Assembly (NCBI GenBank): GCA_947034885.2 | Contig: OZ019759.1 | Location: 6,512,501-6,576,500, forward strand | Reading direction: 5' to 3' | Source: Thuidium tamariscinum | Lineage: Eukaryota > Streptophyta > Bryopsida > Hypnales > Thuidiaceae | DNA length: 64,000 bases | Part shown: positions 23,901 to 36,984 of the stretch, in pieces | Numbering within the stretch: the stretch's first letter is position 1 | Layout of the letters: every line of letters begins with the position of its first letter | The notes under the pieces: model-generated | Databases searched by the model: none | Told to the model about the DNA's origin: nothing | Seen by the model: only the letters and a program-made list of their open reading frames with translations | Translations under genes and position numbers: made by a program

Positions 23901-23976
23901 CCTTGGCACCTAAATCATCACATATATCCATTCACGTAAGTTCCACAAAGCTCCAAACTTGAATTACCAATGCACT

Positions 23977-24401
23977 TACCAACGACCGTCTCCGTCGCCA
24001 CGTACACTGCTTTGCGACTCATACATGGCATCATCGTCGGCGTCATCTGAAATGTAGTCATCCGCAATGCCCTCATGCTGTGGACCGTCTCCTCCCATCC
24101 ATGAATCCCCATCGCACACGTCCTCTCCATTGCCATGCGAGTCAAAGAAAACTTCGGAAAACTCCTCCATGTTCTGAAACTATTCCTTCGCTTCCTCTGT
24201 CCATGAAATATTACCAACACCTGCGGAAGAAAGAAGCGCCCTCACAGTTCCCGTTTCGCAAATGACAGTCGGTCCAGCACAGACCTCATCGAAACGTTGC
24301 AAGTATCCCCTCAACTCATCAGCGTTTCGAGGAAATGATGTCATTGAAAGCACGAATGTAATTACTAGAACCAACAATATATTACTCTTTCCTTTCGGCA
24401 C
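23977..24401 (-). pseudogene. Unrecognised acidic exon in the CACTA element
   Basis: One minus-strand frame runs through 24401-23977 with a single TAG (..WTEEAKE then FQNMEEFSEV..). The peptide has an ordinary globular start (NADELRGYLQRFDEVCAG) and a very acidic end (ISDDADDDAMYES) and finishes at a good donor (GTAAGTGC, 23971-23976). It could be an exon of the accessory CACTA gene (TnpA-like) or a late exon of the transposase transcript. No domain is recognised. Confidence 0.4.
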
Positions 24402-27400
24402 GTCCCTCGAATACTACAACTTCAAATAATAGTGCCAGAAAATGATAACCACAACGAACTTCAAGACCTCCAACTGCATCCGAAGGGGCTTCCTGTTTCT
24501 TCAGGCACAAGTCGTCCGACGTATTAGTACTTTTCCACGACACTGTAAGAAAGTTCCGCTGTCAAGAATTCATACACCTATGCCATCAATGCAGCAAGAC
24601 GGACTCATTGTCACATGCTTCATTTGTGTGGAAATGACTCTTATAGACAACAGAGATTGACGGAATGTTGTACTTCTCAATCCGTCTCAGACGAAGTGTC
24701 ATTCTCACATAACAGTATTCCTCTACGCTTTTGCCCGTCTACACAACACAACATTCCTTCCACCTCACAGGCATCCCAACCGAATGGCTTCCACACTTCT
24801 TTTAAGTGCTGCGTCCTCATAAGGGGTTTCACAGTTCATGTTTGCAAGGAAAACGAAACTATCATTATCTTCAATTTCTTATTATCATCTTCAGTCTCAG
24901 ACGGAAGAGGCGCACATAGAAATCAATGGGATAGTACACTGATGCATTCTGGACCTCACCTGAAGGTCGTGTACGTCTGCTCCGTTCCCTGTTCCGCCGA
25001 TTGAAATCTACTATTTCAATTCCTCCTTATCCGAATTTGCCCTTAATTTCCCATGCTGAAGCCAAGACCGGATTGCAACACGTTCACAGTACACGAGCGT
25101 ATTCAGTCCACAATGTGCGTGTCTACGTCGACCGCGTCCTCTACGCCACATGGGAGAGGAAAGTTTTCCAATAAATCATTTCCATCACTTCTAACCCCTG
25201 CCATGCATTCTCCACTTCATTAAAAACTGTGACTACTCTTCCCACATGTCACTTGTACAAAAGTGGCACCGACGGTGGCAACAGGTCTTCATCCTCCATT
25301 CTAAATACAATCAGACTGAAGTCACTAATTAAAGTGGATTCGTACATGTCTGCCATTACGTCCTCCACATCGTACTCGCTTTCTCTGACATTTCTTTCTT
25401 TCAGGAATGACGCTTTCCCATGCCTGTACTTCCTCTACCACCGACGTCTTCAATTTTTTTTGCACTTCAAAACGCTAAGCTATTCACTTTCACACTCAAA
25501 ATTGCATATTTCACATTCAATAAATATTGATTAATGGAATTAAGTATTTTGAACCATATACGCACATCTTCCCATACATCATTATTGTCTGTCTGCGACT
25601 TCACGATGACTTCAACTACATGCATGCAAGCGCTTCGTCATAGACATGAATACTAATTGCACAGTGGAAACCCATTCTCTTGATTACTTTTTCCATCAAC
25701 TATACTTGCAATTGGTAGGCGAATTACATGTACGCAATACATGGAGAACATTCTACCGTCCATTCGGTTTCACTGAATACTTGCTTTCACGTCTGTCATG
25801 CCCACTCAGCGACTTCATCACCTACTGATTCGTTGTCACTCTTTCATATGAATGAGTCACGACTGCGTACGTCATTTTCCAGGTCGAATGCATGAATAAA
25901 TTGAAACATTTCGAAGACCCTGCAAGTGACAGACAACATCATTGTAAATTTCTTTTTCCATTTCTAACATGCAACTGGCACTGCAGAATCCATATCACTG
26001 GCTAACACCTACCACTATCCTTCTTTTGTCCAGCTCGGTGTCCAATGAAATTCGTTGCTAGCTCCCACAGCTCAAAGATGTCACGCACTTCCTCAATGTT
26101 TGAAATGTTCTATCGTGCACACCAAAGGCGAATGAACATAGTCCACAGTGGGGTTCCACTTCCATGTCTTCTTATTATGGGTTAAGCCATTACTTCTCAA
26201 TTACTGTACGTCTTGGAACTATTCACATCATTCCAAATACAATTGAATGTGCATAGCTGTATTCTCTTCCATTGCATACATGAGAAACATACGCATTCCC
26301 TTCGAAAATCAGCCACAATTCATGGTCGCCCACAAGCTGCTATTCCTTGACTGTGGCATCCCATTCCTGAAGTCAACAATGGAACATCAACAGACATTCA
26401 ATCAACGGAATACAACGCTGCTCTACATACTCAGCGCCCTCCACATAACTATAACAAGGACCGTTCCACTACTAAGTGCAAGATTCCTTTCGGCATGTGA
26501 TGCTGTCCTTGTTGCAATTCTTGTCGATGCGGAATTAATGCTTACACTATCTACTTCTAAAATCTCTTTTTTATGCAATTACAAACAATGTAGTGAGGAA
26601 CTGTACCTATGTGCAAAACACGTAGGACCTCCGCCTCTTACTGCCCAGGAATACTTCTCGAACGCACACTGTATTCGTTGTCGTTCTCTCGTCTACAGAA
26701 TCTCTGCTCAACAACTGCCTTATTAGTTTTTAAAACATATTAAACAACTGCCAATTCCTATACGAATATAAAATATGCATTCCATCTTTGGAATAGGATG
26801 GAGCACGCCACTATAGCGGGTGTTCTTTCTCAATGACTACCTTCATGACTCACATTCAAATTCGTCTGCTTTGGGATACATCAAATAAGACCTGGAAAAC
26901 CTCTTTCGCTGATTACTGGTTCCTTTACACTACTTGGGACCTCCACGAAACACTTAATAGCGGAAAAGGGTACAACAAAACACGACGTCCCTCATCAAAG
27001 TAATGCACATCAATCATTATGTGCACATTTGGAGACCTAATGTCATGCACAACTCATTGTGAACACAGACTACTCAGATTTCCAAACTTTTCTTACCTAT
27101 TCATTGTACATGGCAAAGTAAAAGACTACTTGCACTACACAACCATTTTAAATACACAATGGCTGCAATTGAGTACACTCTTTCAGTAATCTCCAAAGGT
27201 TCCAGTTAGAACAAACTGTGACACACAACAAAGACTAACATGTGACAACGACATCGACGTGAAACATGCACGTCGTGTTCCGTACATTAAATTCTACCTA
27301 TTTACGTTCACAAAAGCCCTCTTCTAATTCAGTACTACCATGTCCCTGTCCTATACATCACGTATTTTAACTTCCTCTGTTTCACAGTACTTTGTACTCC

Positions 27401-29270
27401 AACCACTTCTTCGGCGATGCATTCTAAATTAAAGGAATGCATGAAAAAAAAGGGGACCCCACAGCCCTGATATGTACAAGCCACACAGCCCTCGTTGCCA
27501 TTACTCAAGATTAAAAAACTACTGAAACATTCTTCTTCTAATCCTACTAAAATACGGATTCATGAGGGAGGTGGTTTCAACCCTTCTTCAAGAAAACTAA
27601 ATAACCGAAAGGAATTCTACACACGGTTCATCGACACACTTCATTTACTGTGCACGTTCAGTGCCACGCGGACGACTGAAAGAAATCCGGCTGACACCAC
27701 AGACAAGAAGCGCTGCACTGTCTCATATAATGTTGTCCTAACGTCTGCTTCTCATTGTCACGACAATGTAGAAACATGTTTGAATGGAAGGACAAAGCTG
27801 TAAGATAGACTGAGTGCGCGGCAGCACCAATATTACAAACAGAAGGAAAAAACTCACAGGCCTCCTCACACATTTTTCCATCATCACTACTGCGGTGCAT
27901 GCACGTCCACCTTAGCCCTCATCTTCTATTACTTCTGCCTTTTCTTTGGAACGCAACAACATGCTGTTGAACTGAATAAAAATTGCTAAGCAGTGACATC
28001 ATATCCAAAACTACTACAAGAGTTGACGTCATTCAAATCTTAACTGCCTATAGTTACTGCCACTACCACTGAGAGACTTTTAAAATAACTTCTTTCACGT
28101 CTTCTATAATTCCAGAATGAAATAAAGTGGACACCTGTATATCAGAGATCATACCTCGTCGTCCACTGCTGCAGGTTTCTTTAATCGCACAGAAATGCCT
28201 ATAACTTCATAGCATAACAACAACGGCACCATGTACATTGACTCCAGTGGATTTAAAAGACTTCATTTCATTCTCATACCGTGAATTATGCTTTTGTAAA
28301 AACAGCAATACAGAAAATAAAACTTTATTTTTAATGGTCATTCACAGCTCAATCACTTCAGTTACCACACTGTTCAGAAAATCACACTTAACACACTGCC
28401 TCTATTCTCACTTGGCGACCTGTACGTTCTTTCGTAGCACCCAAGGACTACGTTTAACATCTTCAAAAAACTCCCACTGTAAGCTTCATTTAAACATCTT
28501 GACATTTACAAAGTACCCCTCCGCAGACTAATACGCTCACGTCCTTACACTTCATAATTCAATTAAGGACAGTGCTGGAAACAACTTGACTCGCAAATTC
28601 ATTCACACCATATATGCCCATTGCCGTCTTTTCAAGACATGCCATTTAATCTGAACATCTTCAAAGTGCGACAAATACCAATAAATTTCCTAATCAAGGG
28701 ACGACCTTCTTTCAATAGTTCGTTTCTACGCACGCTGTGCTGCAATCCTCAGTGAACCTAAATAAATGGGCTTCAACACATTCTACACTGCCTGACCACT
28801 ACAGAATGAAATGCAATGGGATTCAAAATGCTCGCTCACATGCAGCGAGAGCAATCATTCCTACAAACATTTTCGTGCTTCTGATATCGGTTTAGCAATA
28901 TTCATCTACTTCTACGACATTTGCAATGCATACTCCAGAGACGTAAAAACTCGAAGTCCACTTCCACATCATCTCAGGACATCAAGACCAACGTCCCTCC
29001 GCACTTGCACCATTTTCAATCTCAGTGAGCAGAAAGTACGTTGATAACTACTGATCGGTACAGTCGGTAATTCATAATATACTTGTAATCACTAAATCCG
29101 CCTTCCAATTACTCTATTTCACTAGAGCCGCTCGTCCTACTGCCTTGTAGGACAACGTACGACATCTGAAATTCCTTTCTTAATATGAAAATCTTTATAA
29201 CTGTGCATCCACCTACATGCAAGTATAAACTAACATTCGGGTTCACTCACTGGTTTCACAAAACAGCATA
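24402..29270. other. Non-coding interior of the CACTA element, middle part
   Basis: No supported gene. Frames up to 159 codons (26247-26726, plus strand) read as random Cys/Ser/Leu-rich peptides. A minus-strand frame at 29278-29493 preceded by an acceptor-like GGCCGCAG could be a small exon (contains MMPEKSEYLGDPKF) but I cannot link it to the transposase. Confidence 0.4.
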
Positions 29271-29580
29271 CCAAATTTCATTCCTCACAAGTAATGCCTT
29301 TCACGTTCTTGCGACGACTAAAACATTTAACTACCATTGTACTATACGCAACGTCAGTTCCTGAATTGAATGTTGACAAACATGCTATTCTCACTCTGAG
29401 TGCTGTATTTTTATCCTGCCTATTCTGAAACTTAGGGTCACCTAAGTACTCTGACTTTTCGGGCATCATCACAATACTTCCTGCGGCCCCCAAAAAAATG
29501 TATCATTCAATTTCAAAATCGTAATACTATGCTTCGCAATGACCAACTTCAGCACACGGTCCAGGGCAGACATAGACCTC

Positions 29581-32500
29581 TCAACATCGTCCGTTTCCTC
29601 TTTGTTGCCTTCGTCTTGCCCGCCTGCCCACAACTTGGGGCCTCTCTCCGTTTACCAGCGCATTCAAGCGCGCTACCTCTGCTTCAGGAACAGCGTCGCC
29701 AACAATTCTTATTCTTGGTCTGAACTCTGCTCCATTCAAGTTTTCAGGCAAGTGCAATCCTGCATGGGTTCCAGAAATGCCGAGAATTTGTTCGTCCTCG
29801 ATATCAACCACCCTTCTAGAGCGAGGTTCTTTTTGTAATACAATCTTCCATCCTCCATGACGCCAATCATCTATGAAGAAAACCTGGTCAAAAAGATCGA
29901 TTCAGTAGATGTCCTTCCCCATCACTCTTTCATGCTACTACTATGTCAGGTTCAATCGATCACTGCTGTGACTCTTTCATTCAAATAAGTTTACTTCAAA
30001 CTTGTTCAAAAAGCTCTGTTTCATTTTCTAAAAAACCCTATACTAATTTATTTGTTTTCGGTAAAACACATTCCAAAAGTATCATTTCTGTAGAAGACAT
30101 GTTAAGTACACGCGATTCAATCATTCGCTAACAGAGGTACTAAGATGCCCTTCTCTATGTACTGCTTCGTCATTCCTTACATACTTTTATTAAATTTCTT
30201 TCTCAAATCGAATATTTCAATCCAAAAAACATACCTGACGTACCGTCGCGGGAAGGACATACGGCTCCTGAGCACTCGGAACTCTGTCAAAGAACCGGAC
30301 TGTAGTGAATCCATACTCGTCTATCTTCGTTGATGAGCGCTCTGTTCCGTTATTACGAATCCACGAACCCTGCATAACAATCCTCCTTCTTGCACAATAA
30401 CGAACTACTATAATGTCTTTCAGAACTCCAACCATGCTGACACCCGCACACCGTCCCTCATCTGCACTAAACACACATGCTATCCCGTAATCATGTGTTG
30501 CATATCCCAATTCATTACCTTCTTCATGAACTCGATAGTGATTTCCATAAGCCCACATTTGCTTATAAGACTGAGCTTCCAAACTTGGCATTTCTGACAA
30601 TCTACGCAACTCAACATCCACGTTCGCTATACCATGCGTGCGAATTAGTGATGTTGTATAATCACTTAGCCAGTCCACAAAATCAGGCAAATCATCCCTT
30701 ATGTGGGCAAGGTAATCGACTTGCTGCCTCCTGGACATTCCTCTCGCGGCGGCTTCTCTCCTGTAAGATTCCCGCTCCATCTGCAGTGATTCCAAATTTT
30801 CATTGTATAACCTGCATAGCCCGGAAGTTATCAACTCTTAAAAACGTAGTAGCAATGCACATATGTCATGTCAATCTTCGACTGTCCTCCGCTTCGAACG
30901 ACACTATCTTCATTGCGTACAACAAATTAAAATAATTTCTCTGGAATTTAAAATCATTGAGAGGAATAGCAAAGTGCAGTAACATATTTGTGAAATGCTT
31001 ATGTCGATCCTCCCTTTTTCCTATTCCTCAAAACATAGCACTGCAAATGACGAATATGGTTCGGTCAAATACCTCCAAGGATCAGCTGTACAAGTTGAAT
31101 TTCGAATGATCCACGAATGAATAGCCCGACGCTCTTCACTTGTCAACAACTTGTCCTCTGCACTTCCCATAAGGACTTCTCCACAATTTGTCAGTTCTTC
31201 ATCATCATCCCATACTCTCCTTTTAGTATGCATGTATAGCTTGAAATACTCTGTATAGAAGCCCAATGCCTCTTCGTACATGTAGGCATTCGCTATACAA
31301 GCCTCGGGCCTTGACCTGCTTCGAATGAACTTTTAAAAAAAACCCAGGTGTCTTTCGACAGGATAACACCAAGCGTTGGCAATTGGACCACATTGTCTTA
31401 TTTGTTTCGGCAGGTGAATTGGCAAATGCCACATTATATCGAATGCGGATGGAGGAAACCAAACCTCCAACAAACACATTGTTTCAGCTGCATAAACCTC
31501 CAACCTTTCTAACTCCTCAACGCTCAAAACCTTCTTACACAACATGGTAAATAAACGACCAAGTCTTATAATAGCAGTCCTCGGTCCCGGATTCATGAGG
31601 TGTCTCAAGCAAACGGGTAAAATGAACTGTAGAAGGATATGATAGTCGTGAGACTTCATATTCCCCAGTTTATTTTTGAAAATATGTTTCTTCAGGTCTC
31701 CGCAGTATCCTGTCGGAACGGTGATTGCAGCTATTTGCTCCAAAAATATTCTCTGTTCTTCTTTTGTTAACACATATGGTGCTGGTGGCTTCACAAATTG
31801 ACCTTCTTCGGCGTCCCTTCTAACCCAAAGGTGAGGTTTAATTTGTTCTTCTTCCATGTCTCTTCGACTTGCTGCTGTATCTGTGATGCCCATAAGTAGC
31901 TTCACCAAGCTCTCACATATATTTTTTTCAATGTGCATCACGTCCAACAAATTACGTCGTGGCAATTTCTGCATTAAAAAGGAAACAACTCAGTTCTTCT
32001 TTTCACTTTCACGAAGCCTGCTCTAACACAGCTTTAATTATTACTAAAAGTTTCATAGACAATTTTATATTACAAACGCAAAAAATACAGAAGCCAAATA
32101 ACTTCAGTACTGTATTTACCAAACTATGATTATGGAGATTGAAACTCACCCGCCAGTATGCAAGCTAAAACAACCCCGACACGCGTTTCACGCTATGCCG
32201 TTTCCCTAGAAAGTCTGGGTGCCGGTCTGTCCCCCCCTCACGAACGAACTGCTCACTTCGTCTTCCATTACGGATAATATCATTGCCAGACATGGGCTCC
32301 ATTTCTGTCTCCAATTCAGCCCCATAATCAAATGCAGCAAAGTCCTTTCTAAAGTAATGATCGGCTTGCAGGAAACGTCTATGACAATTACAATACACCA
32401 TTTTCCTCAAGACTTTGGAATAACGTGCTACTGTGTTCGGTCCACAAACCGTACAGGCTTTAAATCCCTTCGTCATCATGCCTGAAACCAATCCATAACC

Positions 32501-34184
32501 AGGGAAATTGTGCAGTGTTCACATTAGACAACCACGAAGACCAAAATACGCATCGGCACCCTCTGCTCGTGCATCCATGGTTCGAACCCCCTTGGGCTTC
32601 CACAGCTCTTGCAGCTCATCAATAGCTGGCTGTATAAAAACGTCAAAGGCATGTCCGGTGATAAGTACTTTCGAGGAAATTAGTAAAGTGAGCATCACAA
32701 AATACTTTTTGGTCACTAACCAGGGAGGAAGGTTGTAGTTGAAAAACATCACCGGCCAGATGCTCGATGTGCTCCTCTTTTCAGACCATAGATTGAAGCC
32801 ATCAGTCGCCATCTCCAAATGTAGGTGTCTAGGGTCAGACCGAATCTATTCTCCATTGACTCCGGTTCTAACTCCGTGTCTACGCATTTCCATTGAGGTG
32901 AATCAGCTGTGTGTCGCATTTTCCCATCTGTACTGCGATTGTGAAGGTGCCAAGTATTTAGTTCCGACAATTTTTTCGAAGCAAACATTCTTTGCAACCT
33001 AGGTATCAATGGGAAATGCCTCAGTACCAAAGAAGGTACTCTAGAACGACCACATTGTTTGTAACGACTACTACCACATTGGGGGCAGCTGTCCTCCGCC
33101 TCCATCAATCTTTGGAAGAGAACACAGCCTTTTGGACACGCGTGAATTATGTTATACGACAACCCGAAATTCTTCAACACTTTGCTGGCCTCATACTCCG
33201 ACTTAGGTAAGACGTTCTGAACGGGTAAAATACTCTTACACAAGAGCATTAGAAGCTCATTGACAAACACATTCGAAACATGATGTGTGCGGCAGCAATT
33301 CAAAATCAATAGGGTGGCACTCAACATGGACAGTGATGCACCCTCAAACAAAGGCAGAGTGGCTGCCATTTCGATTGCCGAATTCTCACCAACTTTGCCA
33401 TTCGGAATCTAGCCAAACAATTCCTCCATGTCGTCTTCTTCATTGTCCGAGTTTGAACCGTCGTCGCTACTCGACGATGAGGGCTCTTGAAATAGCGGGT
33501 ATACATTTTCGGGTGCATCCTGAAATTCTTCACCCTCATCATTTACCACTGGTGCTTCTTCGGACCCTGCTGAAACTTCAAATGCTGCTGCTGAATCGGA
33601 AGTGCTTCCTCCATTGGAATTCTGTCCAAGTCCTCCATTGCTCAACGACTCATTCTGTGTAACCTCCACTGTTGCACGATGAATTACGTCTGCTCTTACA
33701 AAAGCATGTCTTACCATGCGGGCAACCCCCACACCTCCATCCAGTGGAATCTCTTGAATGGGCTCCTCCAGTCCAAGAAATGCCCTTGCATTCTCACCAA
33801 TACTAGCCTCCCATTCCTCATCCGAAGAGTCCTCTTCTTCTCCCTGTTATAGAAAGAAAATGATCATTACAAAGAATACAGTGAACCTTCAGTATTGCAA
33901 TAACATGTTTTGCATGTCTACCATTTCATAAAGCTCTCCTAAAAAATACTTACAGGTGCACATCCCCGAAGAGCACCATGTTGTCCCCTGAGCTTCAAAT
34001 GACTCACAACAGTCCTTCTACTGCATGGTTTCCTTCGACCGCCACAAATGTTCCACGGGCATCTATATGTGCTAATGCCTTCCCTCGCTGCTCTGTCTTC
34101 GTTCCTCCTGTACAATTTCAAGTCACTGGCTTTGATGCGCTCTGGATGAGTCAAAGGTAATCTTCGACTACCCTCCATTTCCAT
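29581..34184 (-). pseudogene. CACTA transposase gene: TNP2 (Transposase_21), DUF4218, DUF4216
   Basis: Minus-strand exons by my reading: 33956-34184, about 32153-33843, about 31021-31969, 30238-30811 and 29581-29883. Exon 1 has RCPWNICGGRR, the zinc-finger-like transposase-associated domain. Exon 2 is TNP2: IHACPKGCVLF, CPQCGSSRYK, RHFPLIPRLQRM, ADSPQWKCVD, ATDGFNLWSE, NYNLPPWL, CHRRFLQADH. Exon 3 has NLLDVMHIEKNICESLV then the DUF4218 block (ILLQFILPVCLRHLM, VWFPPSAFDIMWHLP). Exons 4-5 are DUF4216 (VSMVGVLKDIIVVRY, EYGFTTVRFFDR, VFFIDDWRHGGWKIVL). TNP2 cuts and joins the element ends. The frame is broken by TAG (33409-33411), TGA (about 32516, at a usual Trp), TAG (about 32190), TAA (about 31345) and a frameshift near 32,840. 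Confidence 0.9.
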
Positions 34185-34887
34185 ATTCGATTATCGAGTA
34201 ATACTGCACTGAATTACGACTTCCGCATTCAACTTACAGGTTTACACCGAAAGAAGTCTGAACTTTGTAATGTATAATGAAAATTCCATGCTCTTTCCTC
34301 GCAGAAGTACATAGTTTACCTTCATAAAACTGAAAATACTTTAAGTCGAACTTCCAAGTAATGCAATCACAAAAAAATTTCATCAGTGTCCTTTGAAATA
34401 AAGAAATGAAGCCAAATGCTTAGTACAGAAACATATTTCACTGTGCTTGGTTTGGGTTCATAATCGCACTGTTCAGCCACCATTCACTCAGGTCCTGCAC
34501 TGCTCATAACTTCCCGAGCAGTGAACGCCCCTTTATCCTTCTGCTCATAAATTACAAAATTCAAAACTAATGCGTAAAAACATTTAAGGAGTAACAAGCA
34601 CATGCCCAATTCGTAAACAGTATAACCGTGCACTGAATTCAGTGGTTAATGAAAAGTTGTACATTATATTTCTCGACAAACTACGCTTGTTTTCTCATGT
34701 GCCGTTCTTACGTTCTAATCATCTTCTCCATTCTACCTTGTTCTAACAGTACACGAACCGCCCTCTATTCGCCTTTACACGAAAAAGTACAACCTCGGAA
34801 GACAATTTACTGCTACTTCAATACTACGATTGATCCATACTTTTTATAAAACATGTTGCAGGACTTCAGTACTTGAAAATTTGTCGT

Positions 34888-35285
34888 TCAACTTCTTAAA
34901 CCGCTGTCTTCCTGTTGTTGAGCACCACAAACTTGGACGTAAAGGAAGTTATTGTATTCCTCCTCCCAAACATCAAAAGGATATTCACCATTGTATAAAC
35001 AGGACATGCTATACGTGTTCTTGTTATAAATGTCGTCAACGGTGTCTTCCCAGAACTGCTTGCCATCGGTGAAACCTGTGCTATCCATTCAAAGTGCTCC
35101 TTATGCTGTAATGTCAGATGCTCTAGATATTGCTCCTTTGATGACTCGAAACTTTCGAAGCTCTCGAGGACTGAACTTGGGCTCCAATCCTGCGATGTTC
35201 CAATCACTGTAATATGTGGAATGCTTTCATCGACTGACTCCTCCGCCATTATATAGACTTCTTCCTTCAATAATGTTGTGGACAT
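34888..35285 (-). pseudogene. Unrecognised open frames upstream of the CACTA transposase
   Basis: Two overlapping minus-strand frames look coding in composition: 34896-35285 (starting MSTTLLKEEVYIMAEE, acidic, Ser-rich) and 34888-35088 (FWEDTVDDIYNKNTY, GEYPFDVWEEEY). The second follows the first if one base or a small intron is removed near 35,080. It may be a separate small CACTA gene or 5' exons. No family is recognised. Confidence 0.35.
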
Positions 35286-36984
35286 TAATTTAAATTTGTT
35301 TTACTAACTCCACCAATCTAGAAATTGAAGTAAACAGTCTTGGGTTTAGGGTATATGTTGCCTCATATTTTTTTTTCACCACCTGCAACAGAAGTCATGA
35401 TATTGTGACTTGTGTCAAAATACTTTAATGCATAGCTCTTTCTCACTGTATCAAAGTAGTTTAAACGTGACATTGTAATACAATATAGGTCAACCACCAT
35501 TCACACAATTTTTCGACTCCTTCGTTCAAAAATTCGGCATTCTTCATACACATAGACTCTGACGTCGAGCACACTGTATCATATTTTTTTATTTTTTTTT
35601 CAATTACAAACGGGCAAAGGCATTGCACTTCAAAGAAGCAAAAAGAACTCCTACGCGACAAAGCTGGACACATGAACAAATAGCTAACGTATGAAAACAA
35701 GACATACTCTTGTATCGAATTCCATACCACAGAAGTTTTCTATTCTTCGAATATTAGGTTACCCTGTTTCAGGCGGACGCTTCAAATTGTTCTGACAACC
35801 TAGGATTCCCCCAGTGTCAACCACAAAATAAAATCACCTTGACTGGTCCATGTGCTTCAATACTATTATATTGATTCTCACGAGGTTTCAAGATATCCAG
35901 TTCAGTCGGATACAACGACTACGTAAATTGTATACAGCAAACGAAGTCGCCACAGTCTTCACATTCCACTTCAGTTCATTCAGGGAAGAAATTACAGTGC
36001 ATATAAACCCCCATCATTCTCAAAATACATTTTCCAATGCTGTCCACAGGCCGCTATGACTGCTACACTTCCGGGTACAATTAGAGACTTACCGAAGCGC
36101 TTTAGGGTGACCACTACGTCGGCTTAGTTGTCATGCATGAACTTTCGGGCTTCTGAAAACATGGATTCAAACTTCATGACCTGCATACAGATGCTCTGAA
36201 TGAGAAAATCAAAATTCGCTGCGCGTGAACAGAATTTCACATAAAGGAAACAGTACAATCACATGTGAAGATGAAGTCTTACAGAGTAGTTGTGCTTCCT
36301 CACTCCGGCTAATGAAAATTGGACATTCAGTTCAATTGCGCTTGTACTAAAATTGTTTTCTAAAGTAATGGTAACGAAACAGACCATTAGTTGAAAATGA
36401 AGCTAACATAAAGAAAACTACACTGATGCGCGCGCGTTACTAATACACCGAGTTCAACAATTACACATTACATCAATACATGATACATGGTTCTTTACTT
36501 TGAACTCCGGCAATCTTGTGATCAAATACAGTCCTTCGACTATAAAGCACGGCGTACTCTAATTGCAACTCTCAAGTGAAACGACCGACGAAAAAATGTC
36601 GACTGCCAACTTCCTGTCCTATGGAACTCATGCGACTCCGTGCCTTGCTTCTTCTACTCACATTTCCCAGTGCTATTCTGAAAAAAACATTCTCATTCCG
36701 ACTAACGTTATGCTTCTACTTAGAAAAGGACAGGGTTGTCATAACGGACGAGTCAAGGTCACCGGACATCCCGGACGGATGGGCGAGGTGGACCGGACGA
36801 ACGGACGGTCCGGACGTACCGGACGACTCCATTTTTCAAAGTAGTGGGATTTTTTTGGGTTGACACGTCAACTTAGAAAGCGAGATCCAGGGCGCGGACA
36901 CGTACATGAAGGGCGCGGACTTCACCATAACATTGTCAAGGCGTGGACGCGTATAGGAAGGGCGTGGACTTCACCGTCAACTTC

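Noticed and set aside
26247-26726. 159-codon plus-strand frame as a gene
   Set aside because: No domain, random-looking peptide, and it lies within the CACTA interior with no splice or start support.
32575-32600. TGGTTCGAACCCC as a tRNA B box
   Set aside because: It lies in the TNP2 coding exon and no cloverleaf or A box fits around it. The GATTCGAACC at 7980 is likewise inside a coding exon.
13927-33411. Several in-frame TAG codons suggested reassignment of TAG to Gln, as in some ulvophyte algae
   Set aside because: TGA and TAA also interrupt the same classes of gene, frameshifts are present, and the intact B3 genes have no internal TAG. Ordinary decay explains all of it.
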